Source: Parachlamydiales bacterium (GTDB taxonomy: Bacteria > Chlamydiota > Chlamydiia > Chlamydiales > SM23-39). Taken from it: DNA of 47,715 bases. Shown here piece after piece: positions 25,240 through 34,432 of the stretch. The stretch is taken from positions 1 to 47,715 of the forward strand of contig JAIBBX010000009.1 in assembly GCA_019694475.1 (NCBI GenBank). The letters run 5' to 3'. Positions within the stretch are counted from its first letter, which is position 1. Every line of letters starts with the position of its first letter. The translations under genes were made by a program, and so were the position numbers. The notes under the pieces were generated by a model that was not told the DNA's origin, made no database searches, and saw only the letters and a list, made by a program, of their open reading frames with translations.

Positions 25240-25708
25240 GGGTTTGAGGTTTCTCCTGTTTATAAAATAAGACAAAGCTCTTCTGCTAAAAAAATGCCAG
25301 AAGACAGCTCTGTCTGGTTAAAGGAAAAAGATTACCAGCGAGGTGGAATAAATGCAAGGAGTTAGAAATAGGCTGCCAATTATTATACCTTATAATAACC
25401 AACATGCACAGCTTTGGAGGGGAGTTTGAGTTGAAAGGACTCATATATTATTTTTTGTTTGCTCATAAATTATCGGAAGAGCTTCCACAGTTGTAAATTT
25501 TTTTCCAAAATTTGTTTTTCTTTTTTTTCTCTATGCATCTTGCTGCAGACGAATGGGTTTAGGAAAATATTTTTGTCTAAAATAAATTTGCAAAATTTGT
25601 TTAACAAAAATATTTCTTTATTTTTTTAAACATATTTCAGTAGATTGAAAATTTCTAGCGTTGGGTGAAAAAAACGTTTATCTTTTTTGATCCAAAGTTG
25701 GAGAAAAG
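25240..25708. other. 469-bp divergent A/T-rich intergenic region between rpsA and lysC
   Basis: No convincing gene on either strand. The lysC-proximal half (25490-25680) is very A/T-rich, with runs of A and T and direct AAATTTG-type words. For rpsA on the minus strand, TATAAT lies at 25387-25382, 17 bases downstream of a weak TGTGCA, giving a leader of about 135 bases. For lysC no clear promoter pair stands out. AAAGTTGGAGAAAAG just before ATG 25709 supplies its ribosome binding site. Two genes on opposite strands both need promoters here. Confidence 0.6.
25382..25410 (-). promoter_or_regulatory. Possible promoter for the rpsA operon
   Basis: On the minus strand a perfect TATAAT (complement of 25382-25387) is preceded at 17 bases by TGTGCA, a weak -35. 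Predicted initiation is near 25375. It lies in the right orientation and is the best -10 in this intergenic region. Confidence 0.4.
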
Positions 25709-26488
25709 ATGTTAGTGATGAAATTTGGCGGCGCAAGTGTGAGTGCGCCAGAAAGCTTCCAAAAAATTGCAAAAATCATTATTGAAAGATCTTTGCAGGA
25801 CAAAAAATTGGTTGTTGTAGTGAGCGCGATGGCAGGACAAACAGACGAACTACTCGAATTGGCAAGGAAGGTTCACCCGAATCCGCCGACGCGCGAACAA
25901 GATATGTTAGTTTCAGTCGGTGAAAGAATTAGTATTGCCCTTTTAGCCATGGCTCTCGAGCGTCAGGGAAAAGAGGCTGTAAGTTTTACGGGAAGTCAGT
26001 CGGGAATTATTACGTGCGAAAACCATTCTGATGCGCGGATTGTCGAGATTCGCCCGAAAAGATTGCATGAAGCATTGAATCAGGAGAAAGTGGCCATTGT
26101 GGCTGGTTTTCAGGGAATGAGCCGAAAAGGGGAGATCACGACGCTGGGAAGAGGCGGGTCGGACACGAGTGCGGTGGCCTTGGCCGTTGCTTTGGGGGCT
26201 GAGCGGGTGGAATTCTATAAGGATGTTCCCGGCATATTCGATGCGGACCCGAAAAAAAATGAAGGGGCAAAGTTAATGCCCAATTTAAGTTACGCCGATG
26301 CGCTGGAGCTTGCAAAGAAGGGAGCAAAAGTTCTCCATGCAAGATGCATTGAGCTAGCAGAAAAAAATGGCGTGCAGTTAGCGGTCCACTCTTTCAATGA
26401 TCCAAAACTACCGGGTACGGTCGTAGGTTTTGGACAAATAAGGAATCTGAACATGAGCTATGAGGAGCCAACATGTTTGCCCAATTAG
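25709..26488 (+). CDS. lysC: Aspartate kinase, catalytic domain only
   Basis: 259 residues. It phosphorylates aspartate, the first step toward lysine/meso-diaminopimelate. Amino-acid kinase motifs are intact: KFGGASVS at 5-12 (the KFGGTS motif), FQGMSRKGEITTLGRGGSDTS, and the aspartate-binding/ATP region KDVPGIFDADP. LysC enzymes are normally 400-450 residues with two regulatory ACT domains. Here the protein ends shortly after VVGFGQIRNL, so both ACT domains are absent and feedback control by lysine is not expected. The end is not a random cut: the next gene overlaps it by 16 bp with its own AGGAG. GGAGAAAAG precedes the ATG. Confidence 0.88.
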   Translation: MLVMKFGGASVSAPESFQKIAKIIIERSLQDKKLVVVVSAMAGQTDELLELARKVHPNPPTREQDMLVSVGERISIALLAMALERQGKEAVSFTGSQSGIITCENHSDARIVEIRPKRLHEALNQEKVAIVAGFQGMSRKGEITTLGRGGSDTSAVALAVALGAERVEFYKDVPGIFDADPKKNEGAKLMPNLSYADALELAKKGAKVLHARCIELAEKNGVQLAVHSFNDPKLPGTVVGFGQIRNLNMSYEEPTCLPN

Positions 26489-28332
26489 AAGAGCAATTGG
26501 AATTTGAGTTTCAGTTTGCGTGCCCATATATTGAAGCGGAGTATTACCGCGAGGGTGCGCAAGATCTGATTCGCAGGCTGGTGCCAAATGATCTCTTAGA
26601 TGACGGCGGAATTGAGCTTCCCGCACAAAGAGCTCGATTTGCCGATCTCCTTCCGATGATCAGCTGGTCTGAGCTGACCAAGGCCCCATGCGCTCTTTCC
26701 GTGCTTCTCTTGTGCAAATACCGGCTCAACGCATGCAACTTCTTCTATGATATGGTGAGCAGATGGCTCTTGCCTCAAAAAAGGGTCAATGTAGAACTCT
26801 TCTTCGCCTCTGATGTCCGTCTTCCCCATCTTTCCGATGATCTTTTGTGTGTTGCTGAGATTGTTGTTCATTTAAAGAGCGCGGCTGATGTTGAAGAGGT
26901 ACGCCGCAACTTGCATGCGATCGAGACTGAAATTCGGCTCGGCGTTGTTTCAAATTACCATGCGCGCAGGATTTTGGAATTCAAAGGCCTTTCTGCCGAT
27001 GGAAAAACGGCAATGATCCAAGAAAAGATCGGTTCTTTGATTCAAAGCCACTCAAAAGATTTTGATCAGGGCATCTTTTCTCAAATGCAGCAATTTTTGA
27101 TTTGCGTGCGCGACGATTTTAAAACTCTGCGCGATTACCACCACATCAGCCGGATCATTTCGAATCTGCATAGCTTGCGCAAATTCATTAAACAAAACGT
27201 CCAGGTTTATCCAAATAAACGGCACGTCATTTTCAAATTTTTGAAAACCAAATTGACTCCTTCCGGTAAACCCGTTTTGGGTGTATTGGCCGCGCTCAAC
27301 TTTTTGCGCGAGCATGAAATTTTTGAGACGACCCACTTGATGAGCGCAATCCAGAAGAATCTGCCGAAAGTGAAATTAGTGGACGGGTCCGCTTTTGTAG
27401 ATAAAGGTGAAGAAAAAACTCTCTATTTGGAAATCGAAAAAAATGATGGCACCGATTTTACAATGGAAGAAATCCAGCTGTTAAAGATTTCCCTGCCGGA
27501 ACAGGTGAAAGGACACGTTGAGCAGCTCGCCCATCCGATTTTCATGCCTCGCAATGAAGAAGAGGTTCTACGCAATATTATGGCCCTTTCTAGACAAATC
27601 CGTTTTGTCGGAGATATGCCGCACATCATTATTTCATATGATGAGCAAAAAGGGGATGACCTTTGCTTTTCTGTGATATTGCTGAGAGTGATTGGAGAAA
27701 ATGAGCCTGCTTTACAAGAGCTTTTCCAGACTAAAAAAGCGGGCATTAAATACATTCCAGATAGGGTCCGCAGAGTAGGCCATGTGCGCCGCAAATATGT
27801 GAAAGAAGCCACAGTCTTCCGCACCGTGCTGCCTATCAGCCAATTTTTACGAGCCGATCGATCCGTTGATCTCTATAAGGCCAGAAGTTTTATTTTGGGA
27901 GAGGTGAATAAAGTTGTCGGCGATGTTAGAGATTATAATGGCGGAATGATCTTCAAATTGAATGAATCTCTTACTTGCCTCAAAAATACGCTGGGCAAAC
28001 AGGCCGATCCGATTCTCCTTGAGAAATTTTTCTATTCGATCGTGCCAATCGAGATGCGCAGCAGTTTGGAAACGGAGCCTTTGAAGCAGTTTTATCTCAC
28101 GCTAATGCAGGCGGTCAAAAGCGAATCGCTGCAAGTGCGACAAGAGCCTGGCCGGATTTATACCGCAGCTCCTAAAAAGAAAAAAATGATCGATTTTTCA
28201 GCCGCGCCGCATCAACTTGTCTCTTTCAACTTGGATATCCATGATACTCCTTATACTGGGTATCTCTTTATGTCCGATGTGAAAGAAGAGCAAAGCGCTT
28301 TCTTACAGGCAATTGAGCGCGCTTTTCTTTAA
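26473..28332 (+). CDS. Large protein of unknown function
   Basis: 619 residues, no signal peptide or membrane segment, and no family that I recognise. Sequence looks like a globular alpha/beta protein, rich in Leu, Arg and Phe, with an N-terminal acidic helix (QLEEQLEFEFQF) and charged helices near 150-260. Two blocks look conserved in style: KRHVIFKFLKTKLTPSGKPV (about 251-270) and RRVGHVRRKYVKEATVFRTVLP (about 433-454). Start ATG 26473 overlaps lysC by 16 bp with GAGGAG five bases upstream. It is therefore coupled to lysC and precedes rpe by 28 bp. Compact intracellular gene context suggests a chlamydia-conserved housekeeping role; this is inference. Confidence 0.75.
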   Translation: MFAQLEEQLEFEFQFACPYIEAEYYREGAQDLIRRLVPNDLLDDGGIELPAQRARFADLLPMISWSELTKAPCALSVLLLCKYRLNACNFFYDMVSRWLLPQKRVNVELFFASDVRLPHLSDDLLCVAEIVVHLKSAADVEEVRRNLHAIETEIRLGVVSNYHARRILEFKGLSADGKTAMIQEKIGSLIQSHSKDFDQGIFSQMQQFLICVRDDFKTLRDYHHISRIISNLHSLRKFIKQNVQVYPNKRHVIFKFLKTKLTPSGKPVLGVLAALNFLREHEIFETTHLMSAIQKNLPKVKLVDGSAFVDKGEEKTLYLEIEKNDGTDFTMEEIQLLKISLPEQVKGHVEQLAHPIFMPRNEEEVLRNIMALSRQIRFVGDMPHIIISYDEQKGDDLCFSVILLRVIGENEPALQELFQTKKAGIKYIPDRVRRVGHVRRKYVKEATVFRTVLPISQFLRADRSVDLYKARSFILGEVNKVVGDVRDYNGGMIFKLNESLTCLKNTLGKQADPILLEKFFYSIVPIEMRSSLETEPLKQFYLTLMQAVKSESLQVRQEPGRIYTAAPKKKKMIDFSAAPHQLVSFNLDIHDTPYTGYLFMSDVKEEQSAFLQAIERAFL

Positions 28333-28360
28333 TCTTTCGGTTCGTTAGGATATTGGGAAT

Positions 28361-29062
28361 ATGGAAAAATTCCCAATCCAAATCTGCCCTTCAATTCTAT
28401 CTGGGGATTTCGGGCGGCTTGCCGACGAAGCCAAAAAGCTTGAGCAGGCGGGCGCCGATGCGATCCATGTCGATATCATGGATGGCCATTTTGTACCTAA
28501 TTTAACGCTGGGACCCAAGGCGCTTGCCGCCATTCGGAAAGCCACTCGCTGTTTTCTCGACGTCCACATCATGATCTACAACCCATTCGATTATGTTGAA
28601 GTGCTGGTTCAGTCGGGCGCCGACAGGATCACTTTCCATTTCGAGGCTACCGAAGATGTGGAAGATACGATCGCGTTCATCCGTAAATGCGGAAAAAAAG
28701 CGGGGCTTGCATTCCGGCCTGAAACTTCGTTTTCCATGATCCCAAAGTATATTGACAAATGCGATCTCATTTTGCTCATGACGGTAAGTCCTGGATTCGG
28801 CGGGCAAAAATTCATGCCTGAAGTGCTTGAAAAAGTGAAGCTGACCCGCGAGGCCTGCGACAAACGGGGCATTCGGCAAGGCGGCATCTCTAGCCAAGGG
28901 CTTACATTGCCTCCCTTCGACATCCAAGTCGATGGAGGGATCAATCACGAGACGGCCCCTCTTTGCGTGAAAGCAGGAGCGAACGTATTAGTCAGCGGCG
29001 ACTATCTTTTTAAACAGCCGGATATGAAAAAAGGCATTGAAGGTTTAAGACACTGCATATGA
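28361..29062 (+). CDS. rpe: Ribulose-phosphate 3-epimerase
   Basis: 233 residues, a TIM-barrel enzyme interconverting ribulose 5-phosphate and xylulose 5-phosphate in the pentose phosphate pathway. Motifs: PSILSGDFGRLADEAKKLE, HVDIMDGHFVPNLTLGP, MTVSPGFGGQKFMPEVLEKV, QVDGGINHETAPL and AGANVLVSGDYLF. Metal-binding His/Asp residues lie in the HVDIMDGHF and DVHIM segments. A short insert (RQGGISSQGLTLPPF) before the QVDGG strand is not in most Rpe proteins. The stop overlaps yvcK (ATGA). Chlamydia also has rpe close to efp-accB-accC. Confidence 0.95.
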   Translation: MEKFPIQICPSILSGDFGRLADEAKKLEQAGADAIHVDIMDGHFVPNLTLGPKALAAIRKATRCFLDVHIMIYNPFDYVEVLVQSGADRITFHFEATEDVEDTIAFIRKCGKKAGLAFRPETSFSMIPKYIDKCDLILLMTVSPGFGGQKFMPEVLEKVKLTREACDKRGIRQGGISSQGLTLPPFDIQVDGGINHETAPLCVKAGANVLVSGDYLFKQPDMKKGIEGLRHCI

Positions 29063-30036
29063 ATCGAGCCTCAGTGAAAAAAGTGGTGGTTATCGGGGGC
29101 GGAACTGGAAATTTTGTCGTATTGCGCGGCCTCAAAAAATATCCGCTTGATCTCACAGCCATCGTTTCGATGGCGGATGATGGGGGAAGCACAGGGATTT
29201 TACGCGATGAACTGGGTGTTTTGCCGCCCGGCGATGTAAGACAGTGCCTGGTTGCTTTGTCCAATTCGAGCCGGCTCATGCGTTCGCTCATGAATTACCG
29301 CTTTGAAAACGGCGGACTGGGAGGCCACTCCTTTGGAAACCTGCTCCTTTCCGCATTGGAAAAGGTTACGGGAAGTTTTGAGAAGGCGGTCGAGGAAGCG
29401 GGAAAGATTCTCTATATCAAAGGCAAAGTGATCCCCGTTACGACCCACCAAGTGCGCTTGAAAATGGTGCTCAATAACCGAAAAATCCTCGAAGGCGAAA
29501 AAGAGGTCTACTTATCTCAAGAGATCGACAAAGGGTATAAGACAATCTATCTAGAACCGTTCCCCAAGGTCAACCCCAGAGTGATTGAAGAGATTCAAAA
29601 TGCCGATCTCATCGTGATTGGGCCTGGAGGTTTGCACACATCATTGATTCCGAATCTCTTGGTCGAAGGGGTTTGCGAGGCGATCTCTGAAAGCGCTGCT
29701 AAGAAAGTGTATGTTGTCAATTTGATGAACCGCAAAGGACAAACAACCGGATATAAAACATCCCACTATCTCAATGAACTTGTCCGATACCTTGGCAAAG
29801 ATCTATTCGATCACATATTGATCAATGCGCAAAAGCCGGCCAAAGAGCTGATCGATGTGTATGCCGAAGAGGGCGAGCTAGTTGAAAATGATCTCGATGA
29901 TGAACGGATTGTGAAGGCCGACCTTTTGGGGAGGCTCGCGGAAGAGCCGAGAAGAGATCTGCTGAAACGGAATTTAATCCGGCACGATTCGAAGAAGCTG
30001 GCAGAGGAGTTAGTGAAAATTGTTGATCATCTTTGA
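29059..30036 (+). CDS. yvcK: YvcK/CofD-like gluconeogenesis factor family protein
   Basis: 325 residues. The family signature is clear: VVVIGGGTGNFVVLRGLKKY at the start, then VSMADDGGSTGILRDELGVLPPGDVRQCL, later IGPGGLHTSLIPNLLVEG and VYVVNLMNRKGQTTGY. YvcK binds UDP-sugars (UDP-GlcNAc in Bacillus) and adjusts carbon flow into peptidoglycan precursors, affecting cell shape. CofD itself makes coenzyme F420 precursors but no other F420 genes are seen here. Start ATG overlaps the rpe stop. It ends within the following HAD gene start (17-bp overlap). Confidence 0.92.
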   Translation: MNRASVKKVVVIGGGTGNFVVLRGLKKYPLDLTAIVSMADDGGSTGILRDELGVLPPGDVRQCLVALSNSSRLMRSLMNYRFENGGLGGHSFGNLLLSALEKVTGSFEKAVEEAGKILYIKGKVIPVTTHQVRLKMVLNNRKILEGEKEVYLSQEIDKGYKTIYLEPFPKVNPRVIEEIQNADLIVIGPGGLHTSLIPNLLVEGVCEAISESAAKKVYVVNLMNRKGQTTGYKTSHYLNELVRYLGKDLFDHILINAQKPAKELIDVYAEEGELVENDLDDERIVKADLLGRLAEEPRRDLLKRNLIRHDSKKLAEELVKIVDHL

Positions 30037-30679
30037 TCTCGATGACACGCTCATCGACACTTCTGGTTCTGTAACTCCCTATAAATTGAAAGAATGCCTC
30101 AAAGGTTTTGTTGCGCTGGGGCTCAAAGTCGCCGATTTTGAAACGGCCTTAAAACGGCTCACCGATATCAATGAAAAAGCAAGCGGTTCTAAAGAGGCTC
30201 TCGCTAAATTTTTGAATGAATCGGGAGGCGATTCAGGACTCTTGCCTAACGCAATTCGGGAAATGACCCGCCCGCTGCCATCCGATTTCGTAATTTCAAC
30301 CACCCCAAATGCTAAAGAAATTTTGCAAATCTTTGCCCAAAAGCACACTTTGGCTCTTGTTACCGGAGGGCATCCGCCCTTTCAGCTGGAAAAGCTCGAA
30401 AAAGCTGGTATTGATAGGGCGTTTTTTAGTAAGATAGCAATCCCGGAAGATTCTGTAAAAAAACCTTTTTATGAGGATTTAATACGAGAATTTTCAATCC
30501 ATCCGCGAGAGGTTCTTGTTTGCGGAGACCGGATTGCGATGGATTTGGCCCCGGCGCATGCGCTCGGATGCCAAACTGTGCATATGCGATGGGGAAGGGG
30601 AACGAAGCTTGAAACGGAAAAGTGGATCAATCACTCCATTTCCAATTTAAGCGAATTAAAACGGATTGTGAAAATATGA
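30020..30679 (+). CDS. HAD-superfamily phosphatase (phosphoglycolate phosphatase-like)
   Basis: 219 residues. HAD motif I is LIIFDLDDTLIDTS at residues 2-15 with both catalytic aspartates. Motif II is LALVTGGHP, motif III the Lys of DSVKKPFY, motif IV VLVCGDRIAMDLAPAHALG. An inserted helical cap (about 20-90) is of the C1 type. It hydrolyses a phosphomonoester; the substrate cannot be told from sequence. Start is TTG (30020 or 30023) with GAGGAG 10 bases upstream of 30020; no ATG is suitable. It overlaps yvcK by 17 bp and efp by ATGA, so it is embedded in the operon. Confidence 0.88.
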   Translation: MLIIFDLDDTLIDTSGSVTPYKLKECLKGFVALGLKVADFETALKRLTDINEKASGSKEALAKFLNESGGDSGLLPNAIREMTRPLPSDFVISTTPNAKEILQIFAQKHTLALVTGGHPPFQLEKLEKAGIDRAFFSKIAIPEDSVKKPFYEDLIREFSIHPREVLVCGDRIAMDLAPAHALGCQTVHMRWGRGTKLETEKWINHSISNLSELKRIVKI

Positions 30680-31224
30680 CAACAGCGAACCAGATCACGC
30701 CAGGAATGACACTCAATATCGACGGGAAAATTTTCCGCGTTGAATCGAGTGTGAAAGTAACGGCCCCGAAGGGGACTCCGTTTATTAAAACAAAACTCCG
30801 CAATTTGATCACAGACGAGACGATCGAGAAGAATTTCAAGCTCGATCAGACCGTTCAAGAAGTCTCTTTATTAGAACGGAATTTGGAATTTTTATACCCA
30901 GAAGGAAAAGAGTATCTTTTCCTCGATATCGGCAATCTGGAGCAGGTTTTGGTGCCAGCCGGAATTCTTTCTGACAAAGTCGATTACCTCAAAGAGGGAA
31001 TCCAGGTGAAGGCAATGTTCTATGGCGAGACGATTTTTGCAGTTGAACTGCCCCAATTTTTGGAAATCATGGTCGTCAAAACAGAAGGTGCCGAGTCTGG
31101 CGAAGAGGCGACGAAAAAGGGTGTTTTGGAAACCGGTGCGAAAATCGATGTGCCTTTATTCATTGAAAGCGGCGATGTGATCAAAGTCGATACCCAGACG
31201 AATGAATACATACAGCGAGTATAA
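30676..31224 (+). CDS. efp: Translation elongation factor P
   Basis: 182 residues: KOW-like N-terminal barrel (TPGMTLNIDGKIFRVESS) and two OB domains. The tip loop is VTAPKGTPFIKTKLRNL, with a Lys where EF-P is usually modified (Lys34 of E. coli in PGKG). EF-P relieves ribosome stalling at polyproline. ATG 30676 gives the usual N-terminus (MTTANQITPGM) and overlaps the HAD gene stop. A longer in-frame start at 30622 is rejected. The C-terminal region ends DTQTNEYIQRV as expected. Located immediately before accB-accC as in Chlamydia, where efp occurs in two copies. Confidence 0.94.
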   Translation: MTTANQITPGMTLNIDGKIFRVESSVKVTAPKGTPFIKTKLRNLITDETIEKNFKLDQTVQEVSLLERNLEFLYPEGKEYLFLDIGNLEQVLVPAGILSDKVDYLKEGIQVKAMFYGETIFAVELPQFLEIMVVKTEGAESGEEATKKGVLETGAKIDVPLFIESGDVIKVDTQTNEYIQRV

Positions 31225-31229
31225 AAAAA

Positions 31230-31682
31230 GTGGAACTTGAACAAATCAAAGAATTAATGAGTTGTCTTGAAGAGAGCAAACTGCACAAGCTCGTCTTCAA
31301 AAAAGGCGACTTCGAACTCCATCTTGAGAAGGAGATGGTCGGAGCGCTAGCACCGCGGCCCCGAATGGTTCCTGCAGAAACTGAGTCGGCCTTCCAATCT
31401 GAAGCTCCCTTGAAGGGCGAGCGCGGCGGACATGCAGCAACTGCCCCAGGCACATTTGTAACATCTCCTATGGTGGGCACTTTCTATGCATCGCCAGGCC
31501 CTGATCAACCTTCCTTCGTAAAGGTAGGCGACAGAGTCGATGAAAACACCGTCGTTTGCATTGTGGAAGCAATGAAAGTGATGAATGAAGTGAAAGCGGG
31601 CATCAGCGGAACGGTGGCGGAAATCCTCACCGATAACGCGCAACCTGTAGAATTTGGAACCCGTCTTTTACGGATCGTCTAA
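31230..31682 (+). CDS. accB: Biotin carboxyl carrier protein of acetyl-CoA carboxylase
   Basis: 150 residues. N-terminal helical region (ELEQIKELMSCLEESKLHKL), a flexible Ala/Pro/Gly linker (about 40-75), and a C-terminal biotinyl domain with the biotin lysine in VEAMKVMNEVKAG and thumb-like residues. It carries CO2 on biotin from AccC to the carboxyltransferase, starting fatty-acid synthesis. It starts with GTG 31230 five bases after the efp stop. The stop TAA overlaps the accC ATG (TAATG). Usual length. Confidence 0.96.
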   Translation: MELEQIKELMSCLEESKLHKLVFKKGDFELHLEKEMVGALAPRPRMVPAETESAFQSEAPLKGERGGHAATAPGTFVTSPMVGTFYASPGPDQPSFVKVGDRVDENTVVCIVEAMKVMNEVKAGISGTVAEILTDNAQPVEFGTRLLRIV

Positions 31683-33040
31683 TGCAAAAAGTTCTCATTG
31701 CCAACAGAGGCGAAATTGCTGTCCGGATCATCCGAGCTTGCCATGACCTAGGAATTGCTACCGTTGCGGTCTATTCTGAAGCGGATTCCGAAGCGATGCA
31801 TGTACATATCGCAGATGAAGCGATTTGCATCGGCGAACCGCCTTCAACCAAATCATATTTAAAAATTCCCAATTTGATTGCAGCCTGTGAAATCACTCAT
31901 GCGGATGCAGTACATCCTGGATATGGCTTTTTGAGCGAGAACGCCAACTTTGCTTCCATTTGCGAAAGCTGCGGATTAAACTTTATAGGCCCGCCATCAA
32001 GCGCTATTGCAGCTCTTGGAGATAAGGCGCAGGCGAAAGCGACTGCTAAAAGCGTCAAATGCCCCGTAATCCCCGGTTCGGATGGTATTGTTTCCGATGT
32101 AGAAGGAGGACTTAAAGAGGCTCGCAAGTTTGGATTTCCGATCTTCATTAAGGCCGTTGCCGGCGGAGGCGGGAAAGGGATCCGCATCGCCTACTCTGAA
32201 GAAGATTTTGTCAAAAAATTCATGGCCGCCCGCGCAGAAGCTGAGGTGAGCTTCAATAACCCGGATGTCTATTTAGAAAAGATGATTGTGAACCCGCGCC
32301 ACGTCGAAGTGCAGGTGATGGGAGATAAACACGGCAATTACGTCTATTTAGGCGAAAGAGATTGCACCATCCAAAGACGGCGGCAAAAGCTGATCGAAGA
32401 GGCTCCTAGCCCCAAAATCGATGAGTCTATGCGCAAGAAAATGGGCGAGTGTGCTGTTAATATTGTCAGAGCCGCAGGTTATTATTCTGTCGGAACTGTC
32501 GAATTCTTGCTCGATGAAGAAGGGAATTTCTATTTCATGGAAGTAAATACCCGGATTCAGGTTGAGCACACTGTCACTGAAGAGCTAACGGGCATCGATC
32601 TTCTCCAATATCAATTGAGAATCGCCCGGGGCGAAAAATTGAACCTCAAGCAAAAAGATATCGAGTTTAAGGGACACGTTTTTGAATTTCGAATCAATGC
32701 GGAAAATCCGGCGCAAAATTTTGCTCCTTCGCCTGGTTTACTCGAGCATTACATTCCACCCGGCGGCCCGCACGTCAGGATTGATAGCGCTTGTTACGGC
32801 GGCTATCGGATACCTCCCAACTATGACTCGATGATTGCAAAATTGATCGTTAAGGGGCGGACTCGCGAAGAAGCGATCCGTCATTCGAAACGGGCGCTTC
32901 GCGAATTCCATATCGCAGGCGTTCATACAACGATTCCTTTTCATCAATACATGCTCGAAGATAGGAGGTTTTTGTCCAATGATTACACGATTAGTTATAT
33001 TGACAATTTGCTTGCTGAAGGCTGCAACTTTACCCGCTGA
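31682..33040 (+). CDS. accC: Biotin carboxylase subunit of acetyl-CoA carboxylase
   Basis: 452 residues, ATP-grasp enzyme. Motifs: LIANRGEIAVRIIRAC at the start, DAVHPGYGFLSENANFA, FIKAVAGGGGKGIRI (glycine-rich ATP loop), ERDCTIQRRRQKLIEEAPSP, and FMEVNTRIQVEHTVTEELTG. It carboxylates the biotin of AccB using bicarbonate and ATP. Start overlaps accB. The last 62 bases are shared with a possible early start for hpt; the codons AGG AGG for two arginines of EDRRFLS form a perfect Shine-Dalgarno site for that start. Confidence 0.97.
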   Translation: MQKVLIANRGEIAVRIIRACHDLGIATVAVYSEADSEAMHVHIADEAICIGEPPSTKSYLKIPNLIAACEITHADAVHPGYGFLSENANFASICESCGLNFIGPPSSAIAALGDKAQAKATAKSVKCPVIPGSDGIVSDVEGGLKEARKFGFPIFIKAVAGGGGKGIRIAYSEEDFVKKFMAARAEAEVSFNNPDVYLEKMIVNPRHVEVQVMGDKHGNYVYLGERDCTIQRRRQKLIEEAPSPKIDESMRKKMGECAVNIVRAAGYYSVGTVEFLLDEEGNFYFMEVNTRIQVEHTVTEELTGIDLLQYQLRIARGEKLNLKQKDIEFKGHVFEFRINAENPAQNFAPSPGLLEHYIPPGGPHVRIDSACYGGYRIPPNYDSMIAKLIVKGRTREEAIRHSKRALREFHIAGVHTTIPFHQYMLEDRRFLSNDYTISYIDNLLAEGCNFTR

Positions 33041-33575
33041 ATCGATGGATCCAACAAAATTAAGATCACTGATTAGCAAAGACCAGATCGCAGACAAACT
33101 TAAAGAAGTTTCTGCACAGATCGAACAGGATTATAACGGAAAAGATCTCGTCATCGTTATGGTCTTAAAAGGATCTATTTGCCTAGTGGCAGACCTGATC
33201 CGCGAAGTTAATCTTCCTCTCGATTTACAAACAGTGCAATGCTCTAGTTATGGCGCACGCGGAACAACCCGCGGCGAATTGACCGTAATTGGCGCTGATA
33301 GGCTCCAAATCCACAATCGGGATGTACTCGTTGTAGATGACATTTTTGATTCCGGCCATACAATGGTCGCCCTTCTTAAAGCATTAGAAGAGCAAAAACC
33401 CCGTTCTCTTAAATCGTGCGTGCTGCTTTATAAACAAGACGTACCCAAAGTGACCGAATATCGTCCCGACTATGTCCTTTTTGACATTCCCAACCTCTTT
33501 GTGGTTGGCTACGGGCTTGATTTCAAAGAGCGGTATCGCGGTCTTTCCGATGTTTGCGTCTTGGAAGCGCCATGA
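32979..33575 (+). CDS. hpt: Hypoxanthine(-guanine) phosphoribosyltransferase, with possible signal peptide
   Basis: Type I PRTase: [27 protein letters not shown] loop, PRPP-binding [14 protein letters not shown] (about 116-129) and [20 protein letters not shown]. It converts hypoxanthine or guanine plus PRPP to IMP/GMP. Two starts compete. ATG 32979 has perfect AGGAGG ten bases upstream and adds 22 residues, a signal-like [20 protein letters not shown], overlapping accC by 62 bp. ATG 33045 (MDPTKL) gives a standard cytosolic Hpt but lacks a convincing site. I list the upstream start because of the site. The stop overlaps rmlA (ATGA). Confidence 0.9.
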   Translation: MITRLVILTICLLKAATLPAESMDPTKLRSLISKDQIADKLKEVSAQIEQDYNGKDLVIVMVLKGSICLVADLIREVNLPLDLQTVQCSSYGARGTTRGELTVIGADRLQIHNRDVLVVDDIFDSGHTMVALLKALEEQKPRSLKSCVLLYKQDVPKVTEYRPDYVLFDIPNLFVVGYGLDFKERYRGLSDVCVLEAP

Positions 33576-34432
33576 GAGGTATCATCCTCGCTGGCGGCAG
33601 TGGAACGCGTCTGTATCCTGCAACCATTGCCTTATGCAAACAGCTCCTTCCCATTTATGACAAGCCGATGATCTATTATCCCCTGTCTGTCCTCATGCAG
33701 GCAGGGATCCGCGAAATTTTAATCATTTCGACTCCTGAAGATACCCCTCGCTTTGAAAAGCTCTTTGGCGACGGATCTCAGATGGGTTTGAGATTCGAAT
33801 ATGCGGTCCAGGCAAAGCCGCAAGGACTTGCGCAGGCATTCATTGTGGGTGAGAGTTTTGTTGGCAAGGAACCTGTGGCCCTCGTCTTAGGCGATAATAT
33901 TTTTTATGGGCAAGACTTGCCGGCGATTTTGAAAGAAGGGATGAATCTCAAAGAAGGCGGGCTCATTTTCGGCTATCAAGTGAAAGATCCAAGCAGGTAT
34001 GGCGTTGTCCATTTCGATGCGCAAATGCGTGCGCTTGGGATTGAGGAAAAACCGCAGCATCCCAAGTCATCCTACGCCGTACCGGGACTTTATTTTTATG
34101 GGCCCGATGTTGTGGATATTGCCAAGAGCCTCAAGCCAAGCCCGAGAGGGGAGCTGGAGATCACAGACGTCAATCGAGTTTATCTGGAGCAGGGAAGATT
34201 GAATGTGCGCCTTTTGGGCCGCGGCCATGCTTGGCTCGATACAGGTACCTTTGATGCTTTCCATAAAGCAGCTTCGTTTGTGCAAGCCATTCAAGAAAGG
34301 CAAGGCATCAAGATCGCCTGCATCGAAGAGATTGCTTATCAAATGGGCTATATCGATGAAAAGCAGCTCTTAGATCTTGCCGATCGATACGCTAAGAATG
34401 AATACGGCGAATATTTAAGAAGGATTTTGTGA
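33572..34432 (+). CDS. rmlA: Glucose-1-phosphate thymidylyltransferase
   Basis: 286 residues. The nucleotidyltransferase signature is at the N-terminus: [17 protein letters not shown], then [36 protein letters not shown] and [19 protein letters not shown]. It makes dTDP-glucose, the first step to dTDP-rhamnose and related sugars. No rmlB, rmlC or rmlD lies in the window. ATG 33572 overlaps the hpt stop; an in-frame start at 33554 inside hpt is rejected as it adds MRLGSA only. The stop overlaps the next gene's GTG. Confidence 0.95.
   Translation: MRGIILAGGSGTRLYPATIALCKQLLPIYDKPMIYYPLSVLMQAGIREILIISTPEDTPRFEKLFGDGSQMGLRFEYAVQAKPQGLAQAFIVGESFVGKEPVALVLGDNIFYGQDLPAILKEGMNLKEGGLIFGYQVKDPSRYGVVHFDAQMRALGIEEKPQHPKSSYAVPGLYFYGPDVVDIAKSLKPSPRGELEITDVNRVYLEQGRLNVRLLGRGHAWLDTGTFDAFHKAASFVQAIQERQGIKIACIEEIAYQMGYIDEKQLLDLADRYAKNEYGEYLRRIL

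Noticed and set aside
29059..30036. F420 biosynthesis (CofD)
   Set aside because: The gene is CofD-like but belongs to the YvcK branch by its start motif, and no other F420 genes are near.
30622..30675. Longer start for EF-P
   Set aside because: EF-P family proteins start at the MTTANQITPGM-like position; the ATG at 30676 has the ATGA overlap with the gene before.
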